DNA of 64,000 bases from Astrothelium macrocarpum (taxonomy: Eukaryota > Ascomycota > Dothideomycetes > Trypetheliales > Trypetheliaceae), in the NCBI GenBank assembly GCA_021030915.1, contig JAGEMR010000067.1, positions 97,854 to 161,853 on the forward strand, written 5' to 3'. The notes below the pieces were generated by a model. It did no database searches, was not told the origin of the DNA, and saw only the letters and a program-made list of their open reading frames with translations. Of the stretch, positions 56,450-64,000 are shown in pieces. A program made the position numbers and the translations under genes. Within the stretch, counting starts at the first letter, position 1, and every line of letters starts with the position of its first letter.

Positions 56450-58797
56450 TTGCCTCGTCTGGTGTTTTGTGCGTGACTTGAGGCTTTTCATGTTTGATGC
56501 CTTCACGCAGTCCTCTCGGCCAATTTGGCCCTGTTTGATATTTGGAACGGTGGCAAAGTGTGTCAAACCTATGGTTTGATGGTTTTTCCTTTATGGCGTT
56601 CGTGGAGAAATGGATAGATGAGATCGGAATCTTCATTGTGCATGTTGAAATGTTCGATATCCAAGCGCGTAATGTCCAATAGCCAAAATTGATGGGGTTG
56701 CTATTCGTTCCAGAAAGGGAAGAGCTAAAGCCTGCTGGTAAAGCCCCTATCTTGTTCTGTCTGATGTGTGCTCCAAATAGATCCTGAATTAATGAGCGAG
56801 TGTGGAGGTTCCGTGACCAATGCTTGCAAGAGCAATTTCTTGGCTGTCTGCAACTGTACCATAAATGCCTTAGAACTATCATTGTAAAAAGAGAATCTCC
56901 CTGCCAACCTTCTTCTGGATGAGTCCACATCTGAAAGCTTTTCCACAAGTTTTCATCCTATATCTCCAGTGTCTTCGACAAAGCTCGCCAAGGTCGGACT
57001 TTGTGCCCGAGGTAGACCGAACTCGTCGGCATCATAAAAATGCCAGACAAGTTCGATCTACCTCAGATGCAAAGTCAGACAGGGGCAGACTCCGTACCTC
57101 TTACTCTTGGTTTTCGGAGTTTCTTAAAACTTGATGGAGAGAATTATCCAGTACAAAGAGGCTCCCTCGATCCATCAACGGCCTTTCCTGACACGCTCAT
57201 AATGCTCGTTCCATGCATTAGTAGCGGTCAGTATGTGGAGATTAGATATTCTTTCGACATGCTTTCTTTGTATTGGAGTTTTGGAGCATGATTGATGGTT
57301 CGGACTTTGTTAAAGCTATCCAGACAGGGCAGCATGACTCAACCCACTTAATTCAATTCTCCCCCTGTCATGTGTGACGAGCACTGGTGAGGTATACGCG
57401 TGTGAAGACTAATATGACTATATCAGCTAGACCCTCACAAGTGCCACATGCACTCATTTTGTGACCTTTTGTGGATCTGCTTGTCAGCACTTCGTGTAAC
57501 TGGTATTCTTCACCTTGGCGTGGTCCGATGATCATCGCCACAGAGGATATTGGTCGCTTTCCCATTATTCAAGGACTCATGTCGTGACACCAAATAGACA
57601 CTGATGGAGCATGCTACAAATTCATGTTGGGTCTGAATACGGCGTGAGTCGACCGACAACATAGCGCTTAGACCACCTCTTTGGTTTTCCAAACTTGACA
57701 CACAGAAATTGTCTCGTTAGCACAGACCAGATGGTCTTTACGCACGTAAACTTCTGGTTACGAGGACTCGGATTGTTTTCGAATATTGGGACCAGGCCTG
57801 GACTGAGGATCAGAATCCAGAGGCGTACGCCAGAGAACTCCAAAAGCATGAGCAGTTCTTGGTGGATGGTGGTCAGATGTTCTTAGTGTGAGAACGAAGT
57901 TAGCAGATGAAGTTTGACGTGCGATGGCGTATGCTCAGGTAATTAATATGAACATGGTGAGTTAAGCCCTGCAGTAAAGTAGCGCTCTCAACAATCGATG
58001 AAAGCACGTCCTTTTCCCAACTCTCCTTTCTCCTTCACGCGAGTTAGCCCAATTTTCTGCCAGCGCACAAGGTTTTGCTCGCCGGCTCTCAACGGATCAG
58101 CCACTTTCGGTCTGGATCGCCACGGTGTGCGCGTTTCCTAATCCACTCACAGCATTGGCGCCATCATCTAAACTTCCATCTCTTGCGCTAGAAGCCGCGA
58201 AGAATATTCCCTTCCCGAGATTGCCACCGAGGGGGCTTGATGACATGGTGACGCCCGTTTCCCCACCATTTACCTAAGTCTCCCCATGCTCCCCTTGCTA
58301 ACACCGTTTGCTCCCGGATGCTGCCCGTCCTTCGGGAGTTCTTGGAAGAGGCATTTTTCTCTCTACCCATTCCTCAATGGACTGGACGCACAGGCCTAGA
58401 AGCGTCCCTAGAGCGTGCTAGAAGGCCGCCCTAACAGCCTTACCCATTACTCGTGACATTAGTCTTTTGTGCTTGAGAAGATGATCCTTGTTTACGGCAT
58501 CGATGGTGAGTTGACAGCTGCAGGAAAGCGAAAGAGATGGAGGTGGGAGACCCCACTGGCCCGATGTCATTGTAGTACAAAAGAGCTCCACTTCTCCACA
58601 TTTCAGGTACACTTTTGCTTCAAGCTTCTCAATTCTTCATGATCGAGAGTGAGGAGTTGACTTCTATACAAGACGAGGTGCTGTAGAACTGAGCATCCCA
58701 TCTCTTGTCTTCACATTCATACAACTCATCTCTTTTTGTAAGATTTTATCTCTCTATAACGCGATTAAAAGCTGTCGCGTGCCCATCCGTTTTCAAC
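56450..58797. other. Long intergenic stretch, about 2.3 kb
   Basis: No gene is supported; frames up to 210 codons on the strand opposite the laccase 3' end (56316-56948) are shadows. It lies between the laccase and a transporter on the same strand, so it holds one 3' UTR and a long promoter. CT-rich segments occur near 58000-58150. Confidence 0.5.
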
Positions 58798-60629
58798 ATG
58801 TCTTCCGAAAAAGATCTCAAAGACGTAGAACACCACGACCATGACCCCAACGCCACCTTCACCGAACGGCGCAAGATGTCTCATGCCCAGATCGAGGATG
58901 CCGTCCGTTCCGGCAGCGTTCCCCACGTCTCCGGTGTCCGTGAAGCTGTCGAGATTGCCCATTCTGGAGGTTGGGAGGCCGATGCATTGGTCACGGATTT
59001 CGAGAACCAGCTAGAAGAGCAGGGCGAGAAGAGAGGGATTTTCGATATCTCCTTCGCCAATCCAAAGCACTTTACCTGGCTGCTCGTCGGGTTTGCGTCC
59101 ATGGGCGGCTTGCTTAGCGGGTTGGATCAGTCGCTGATCTCTGGCGCGAATCTATTTCTGCCAGACGATCTGAATCTCAATTCACAGCAGAACAGCTTGG
59201 TGAACTCGGGAATGCCCCTTGGTGCTGTCGGTGGTGCTTTCCTCCTGTCTCCATGCAACGAGTTCTTTGGCCGGCGCTGGTCCATCATCATCGCGTGTAT
59301 CCTTTATACGATCGGAGCTGCCTTGGAAGCAGGCTCTGTGAATTACGGGATGATAATAGCCGCCCGCGTCATCCTTGGCTTCGGCGTGGGTCTTGAGGGT
59401 GGTACTGTGCCAGTCTATGTTGCAGAAACTGTCGAGAGAAGGCTCCGAGGCAACATGGTCTCGCTTTACCAGTTCAACATTGCCTTGGGTGAAGTCCTAG
59501 GATATGCCGTTGCAGCCATGTTTGTGAGCGTACCTGGTAATTGGCGATATATCCTCGGCTCTTCTTTGGTCTTTTCAACAATCATGCTTATTGGGTAAGC
59601 TGCACCGCATATGCAACCAAAATTCGACTGCTTACAATCGAGATTAGTATGCTGTTCATGCCTGAATCTCCGCGTTTCCTCATGCACAAGGGTCGTGCTT
59701 TGGATGCTTTCCGCGTCTGGCAGCGCATTCGTGGAACTTCTTCACTGGAGTCTCGCGAAGAATTCTTCGTCATGAAAGTGTCTACCGAGGAAGAAGAACG
59801 TGAAGTCTCCGAAGGACGAGCCAGCCGTGGTAAATTTGCCTGGATGGATTTCTTTACCGTCCCACGCGCACGGCGCGCCATCATCTATGCAAATATCATG
59901 ATCTTTTTGGGACAGTTCACTGGAATAAATGCGATAATGTACTATATGAGCGTTTTGATGTCGCAAGTTGGCTTTAACAAACTAGAGGCCAATTATATGA
60001 GTTTGGTTGGAGGTGGATCACTTCTTATCGGGACGATTCCGGCCATTTTCCTCATGGAGGCATTCGGTAGGAGATTCTGGGCTATTGCGATGCTCCCTGG
60101 CTTCTTTATTGGCCTTGTTCTTGTCGGCATTTCCTACCATCTCACGTCTCAATCTGCTACTTTGGGTGTCTACTTGACAGGGCTAATCATCTATGAAATC
60201 TTCTTTGGATCGTATGCCTGTCTTACATGGGTCATCCCCGCCGAAGTATATCCAACATATCTTCGTTCTTACGGTATGACGACTTCTGATGGCTGGCTGT
60301 TCCTTTCCTCCTTTATCGTGACCTACAACTTCACCTCCATGCAAGACGCCATGACGCCCACTGGCCTCTCTCTTGGCTTCTACGGTGGCATTGCTGTGGT
60401 GGGTTGGTTCTACCAGATTCTTTTCATGCCCGAGACCAAAGACAAGACTCTCGAGGAAATCGACTTGATCTTCCAACAGCCGACAAGGGAACTGGTAAAG
60501 CAGAATATCCGCAATGCAAAGGAGACGACAAAGGATTTGTTAGCCTTTAGATGGAAGAAGGTATTCATTACCGGGCATACGCCAAGGAGAGTGAGCATTG
60601 TAGAGGGACCGAGATCGGAGAAAGCGTGA
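58798..60629 (+). CDS. MFS sugar/polyol transporter (inositol-transporter-like)
   Basis: Proposed CDS: join(58798..59594,59648..60629), 592 residues. A charged N-terminal tail of about 95 residues precedes twelve spans. Motifs: GGLLSGLDQSLISGANLF in span 1, NEFFGRRWSIIIACIL, GLEGGTVPVYVAETVERRLR, MPESPRFLMHKGR, GQFTGINAIMYYMSVLM, EAFGRRFWAIAM and the end PETKDKTLEEIDLIFQQP. The long acidic tail and the GLDQSLISGA motif distinguish it from the hexose transporter at 27.8-29.7 kb and recall fungal myo-inositol/polyol carriers; the substrate is not certain. The alternative upstream in-frame start at 58705 would add residues without a role; MSSEKDLKDVEHHDHDP is preferred. Confidence 0.92.
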
Positions 60630-62168
60630 ACTTGAGTGTTCCAACACAACACCTAAACAAGAAGAGCGAGGGGGAAATATTATGCACAGTGCCTATGACT
60701 AGCTTTGGGTCTTGTATCTGGAGAATTTTCCTACGTAGCTTTCGATTCTTTGTTCATTTTTGCTTAGCCAATTGGTATCCTTTAGCCTTATTCTCAGGGT
60801 ATTCACATTTGCAGAGTTTAATAAGACGGTACACATCCCGATTAAAATCTGTGAATCAGACGGCAAGATCGGAGTCGTCTCCGATATATGGTTAGATTCA
60901 GGAGCGGGAGAATGTTTTTTCGGGGCTTGTGGCCTTGCGAGTAGGCTTCACTGGTGGTTGCATTGAGAAATGTCATCCACGACCGCAAAAGACACAATCG
61001 CCACGTACCTCATAAAGAGGCCCTCAACAATAGAGAATAAGCAGAGCCTTTGTCAACCATTGTTGTTGACGTTCACTCAGATCATCATACTTGGCCGAAA
61101 TTTGGAGTTCTGTGAATAAATTGGTCATCTGGGATAGGGCAGACTTTACTTCACATAATCTAACAATTTTCTTGACTTCTTTGAAGAAATGCTTCATTGG
61201 CATTCTCAAACATGGCCGAAGATTGAAAAGCTCTCAGATCTCCTTTTGCTCATCTTTGCTAAATCTCTTCTTTATTCTGTGATCTTGTATGTGTAGGATT
61301 GCGGAGCTGTATAGTCGGTTTTCAGAAATGTCTTGAAAAAGCTGCTGAGCCTTTATATCAATTGCAGTTCCGATTGGGACAGTTGGTGATTCTAATGGCG
61401 TCTGTGGCCTTGTAGTCAAATTCGCTTCTTCACTTACAAATCGATTGTTTGTCACAGTAGAATTGAGTCGTTGATCATCAGAAGAGCCATTTATGGAGCT
61501 ATCTGGGCCAGATTCCGTTCGTGCCTGTTCTGGTTTCTTGTATCGATCTTGGTGTTTCTGATATTTCTTGTTGGCATTGTCAAGAGTTTGTTGCGAAAGG
61601 GCGGGACCAGAAGCATCTGATTCAGACGATAAGGACACGGGGGTGAATACCCTACTATCAGAAGAGCCACTTATGAAGCTAACTCGGTCGGATTGTATTC
61701 GTGCTTCTTTTGATTTCCTGTATCGATTTTGGCGTTTCTTATAACTCTCGTTGGCATTCTCAAGGGTTTGTTGTGAGGGACTGGGGCTGGAACTATCTGA
61801 TCTGCACGACGGATAATGACATCGGACAGGTTCGGCACCAGTATTAAGGTCTCTATATCCTCGCTTTTGCTCATGAATGTGCGACCCTTTATTCTCTGTG
61901 TTATTACCGGCTTGAATTGAAGACTCTGCAGATGACGCATTCGTAAAATTAAAGGTAGTACCAGTGGAGGAGTCGGGTAATCGAGTACCTTTATTCCTTT
62001 AAAATTGTTGAGTTTAATGTAGTATTAGATTTTTGATGGAAAATTGAGTTTAGTCTGGCAAGGGATAATCAAGTAGATAGCGATATTCAGTAGACTCAGC
62101 CAGACGAAGGACGCCCGAAGGTATTGTCTAAAGAGCTCTTCGCTTCTTAATTGATACACAATTAGATA
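60630..62168. other. Region of fragmented minus-strand coding sequence
   Basis: Contains a long minus-strand frame described separately (61237-61998) and a further short frame at 61024-61209. From 60630 to about 61000 nothing is seen. Confidence 0.4.
61237..61998 (-). CDS. Unrecognised protein fragment with internal duplication
   Basis: The minus strand is open from about 61998 (GTRLPDSSTGTTFNFTNASS) to the stop at 61234-61236 (RFSKDEQKEI), about 250 codons with no ATG near the start, so it is an internal or terminal exon. It contains two tandem copies of a block of about 55 residues. Copy 1 reads SQQTLENANESYKKRQNRYR and copy 2 SQQTLDNANKKYQKHQDRYK, each followed by an Arg/Glu-rich stretch and SFISGSSD or SSINGSSD. 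A frame at 62169-62399 (MGCVVGQFFSTMTYRKWTFV) may be an upstream exon, but no phase-consistent junction was found. Function unknown. Confidence 0.5.
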
Positions 62169-62399
62169 TCAACTTACTTTGAAGTAATCTGAAAGCATTT
62201 TTTGGGCAGCTTCGTTCTGTTTGCGAGTGAAACAGACAGGATCATGAATACATGAAAGGTTTTTTTTTAGATCTTTCATCATCGAATCGGCAACGGGATC
62301 TGATGCTGGGTCCTGAATAGGATTGTGTTTGAGAAATTCGACAAATGTCCATTTTCGATATGTCATTGTGCTAAAGAACTGACCAACAACGCAGCCCAT
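62169..62399 (-). CDS. Possible first exon of an unrecognised gene
   Basis: ATG-started frame of 74 residues to a GTAAGT donor at about 62175, containing MTYRKWTFVEFLKHNPIQD and CFTRKQNEAAQKMLSDYFK. The sequence reads like protein with a clean donor site, so it is probably an exon of the gene whose next part lies at 61998-61237, but the connection is not resolved. Confidence 0.4.
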   Translation of the reverse strand: MGCVVGQFFSTMTYRKWTFVEFLKHNPIQDPASDPVADSMMKDLKKNLSCIHDPVCFTRKQNEAAQKMLSDYFKVS

Positions 62400-62593
62400 C
62401 GTATCGACTGGGACGGATTAGGCATGTGAGGGAGAGCGATATAAAGAGTAGGGGCGGTACGGAAAAGCATGTAGAAGAGAGGAAGAAGCATGTTGTGGGC
62501 ATGTTGTGTGCTTGTATACACGTTGAAGGCTTGTGTACGCGTCGAAGGCGGTAGTGTGATCCGTGCTTGATCACGCAAGGGTATCAGAGTTGT

Positions 62594-62685
62594 GGGCGTG
62601 GTGGCGCAATGGTAGAAGAACGTCACTGGCGACCAAAAGCAAATATAGCTGCTACTAGTCGTGGGTTCAAATCCCACCACTCTCA
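62594..62685 (+). tRNA. tRNA-like sequence or tRNA-derived element, probably non-functional
   Basis: Perfect A-box and B-box promoters are present: TGGCGCAATGG and GGTTCAAATCC. A T-stem GTGGG/CCCAC is intact, and an acceptor stem GGGCGTG/CACTCTC has one mismatch and one wobble. The D-arm lacks its 3' partner (GCGC is followed by AATGGTAGAAG), and no convincing anticodon arm can be folded. I read it as a tRNA pseudogene or the head of a tRNA-derived SINE. No amino acid is assigned. Confidence 0.4.
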
Positions 62686-62699
62686 CCTCTCATCTCTTC

Positions 62700-63007
62700 T
62701 CCCTAGGCTTAGCAATCTAGCTTTCTTCACTTCTAAAAGCTGCTGACGGCTCCGCTGCTAGGCCAATTGTGGACAAATGCTGTGGAAATGATTGAGTTGA
62801 TTATGCTGTGGATAAGACAAATTTGATAGAATTATCTATCTTCACGATCAGATGATATATGATCGGAGACACTATAAATACACCCCAAGGTTTTCTCTTA
62901 TTAGATAAGGTTTTAGTCCAGGGCTAGCTTAGGCTAGGCAATCAAGAAGTTGAGCATGAAAAAGCAAGGTGGAAATAATGTAGGCTAGTACTCAGATAGC
63001 TAGCGTA
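62700..63007. other. Spacer before the third transposon block
   Basis: No gene or recognisable signal. It is the flank into which the 63010 element inserted. Confidence 0.5.
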
Positions 63008-63009
63008 TA

Positions 63010-64000
63010 GGAGTCTCCACCACGGCGCGCCCGATCCCGCGGCGCGACCATCTCAAATTTTGGCCACTACCACATTTTGAATACGAATTGCATTATTAAT
63101 ATAAATTCAACTAAAACGGCGATTATAATGACGGATATATAAAAAATTTCTAATTATTCTCAAATAATAAAATTATATAAAATCAATTATTTAATATTAT
63201 CACGATATTATAAAAATATACAAAAATTCAAAAAAAAAAATTCATTAAAATAATTTTATGAAATTTTTAATATAATAAAAAATAATATTAATTCAATGAA
63301 TTAATATATTTATAAATCATAATATTTTATTTATAATATAAATAATTCGAAATTTTATTATTAAAATCAATAAAAAAAATATAAAAAAAAATTAAATAAA
63401 TTATTTTATATATTATTATCAATCATAATTAAAATTAATATTTTTTATATTATTTGATTTTATTTATAAAAAAATAAATAATTATAGAGTCAACCCCCAC
63501 CGCTTGGCGCAAACCATCATTTGGCGCACGCATCACTTGCGCCCGAAATACACTCAATCTGCGGTATATTTTCATTTTTCCAAATCTAAATCTGAATTAT
63601 CTGATGAATTATTAGATATATAAATTTCTTTTTCCGATTCTTTTTTTTTTAATTCAATTTTATATAAATATTTATAATAATACTTTATATATAATTTTAT
63701 CTTTATTTTATGTATGATATATAATATTTTTATAGTTAAATAAATATTAAAATTCTTTAATTTAATTCTTTTATTTTTAATATTATATTTTCATTTATCA
63801 AAAAATTCTGATAAATTTATTATTTATTTTAATATAAATATGATTATAATATTTTATAATTCATATAAATGTATTATATATTTTATATAATATTTTATCG
63901 GCGATTTAATTATATTATATTTATTCAAATTTTTTATAAATATTTTATTTAATTTATTAAATTCAATTATTTTTAAAAAAGAATTTTTAAATAATATAAA
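63010..64000. mobile_element. Left end of a pogo-like element, truncated by the window
   Basis: After TA at 63008-63009 the sequence begins GGAGTCTCCACCACGGCGCG. The GGAGT start is shared with the terminal repeats at 21016 and 31331. It turns abruptly into A/T-rich sequence from about 63075. The other end lies outside the window, so the inverted repeat cannot be confirmed. Confidence 0.6.
63487..64000. mobile_element. Left end of a Fot1/pogo-type element nested in the 63010 element
   Basis: TA at 63485-63486 is followed by GAGTCAACCCCCACCGCTTG. A subterminal repeat of the type TTGGCGCA (CGCTTGGCGCAAACC, ATTTGGCGCACG) follows, a layout like the GAGTCTTGACCC end at 17187. The rest is A/T-rich and the right end is outside the window. 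Confidence 0.65.

Noticed and set aside
56316..56948. 210-codon minus-strand frame downstream of the laccase
   Set aside because: It overlaps the laccase 3' end and UTR in antisense, has no recognisable domain, and has the composition of a shadow frame.
36454..60629. Secondary-metabolite gene cluster
   Set aside because: A methyltransferase, dehydrogenase, cupin, regulator-like protein, MBL hydrolase, laccase and transporter lie within 24 kb. No polyketide synthase, peptide synthetase, terpene cyclase or prenyltransferase was found, and spacers are long. Co-localisation alone is not enough.
62363..62686. Minus-strand frame starting MRVVGFEPTTS
   Set aside because: This is the familiar spurious translation across the antisense strand of a tRNA B-box region.
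1..64000. CRISPR arrays, prokaryotic operons and riboswitches
   Set aside because: Introns, intergenic distances and protein families are those of a filamentous fungus; no regularly spaced repeat array resembling CRISPR was seen.

Overview
The window comes from a filamentous ascomycete (Pezizomycotina). The evidence is protein-coding genes with short GT-AG introns (about 48-108 bp, often with a CTAAC/CTAAT branch site), an SKN7-type response regulator, an asco-laccase with the DSGL tail, and extremely AT-rich blocks full of broken transposons, which is the footprint expected of repeat-induced point mutation (RIP). I cannot name the species.

Layout. 1-14.7 kb is a gene-rich, GC-balanced segment on the + strand: SKN7/PRR1 response regulator (1412-3634), eIF2B epsilon (4316-6598), an Ariadne-type RBR ubiquitin ligase (7155-8878), a cytochrome P450 (9988-11676) and an uncharacterised 719-residue protein (12520-14679). 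14.87-23.2 kb is a nested transposon complex. A large element with about 160-bp terminal inverted repeats carries a RIP-wrecked Fot1/pogo element in its interior (17187-19037) and a much fresher pogo-like element (21016-23173) inside its right terminal repeat. An assembly gap sits in a 20-bp minisatellite. 23.4-29.7 kb returns to genes: a metallophosphoesterase, an unrecognised protein and a minus-strand hexose transporter. 31.3-35.4 kb is a second nested pair, a pogo-like element related to the 21-23 kb one interrupted by another Fot1/pogo copy.

36.4-60.6 kb is a looser accessory-looking segment with long spacers: a SAM methyltransferase, a zinc-type alcohol dehydrogenase with an apparent one-base frameshift, a fungal PD-(D/E)XK-like protein, a small cupin, a transcription-factor-like protein without a visible zinc cluster, a metallo-beta-lactamase-fold hydrolase, a FAT1-type acyl-CoA synthetase, a secreted laccase and a second MFS sugar/polyol transporter. 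No polyketide, peptide or terpene core enzyme was found, so I do not call this a biosynthetic cluster. 60.6-64 kb holds a fragmented unknown gene with an internal duplication, a tRNA-like sequence, and the left ends of a third nested transposon pair that runs off the window.

The most notable feature is the transposon architecture. In all three AT-rich blocks a host element that inserted at TA has itself been hit by a Fot1/pogo-sized element, also at TA. In one case the opposite terminal repeat of the host preserves the unoccupied target site.
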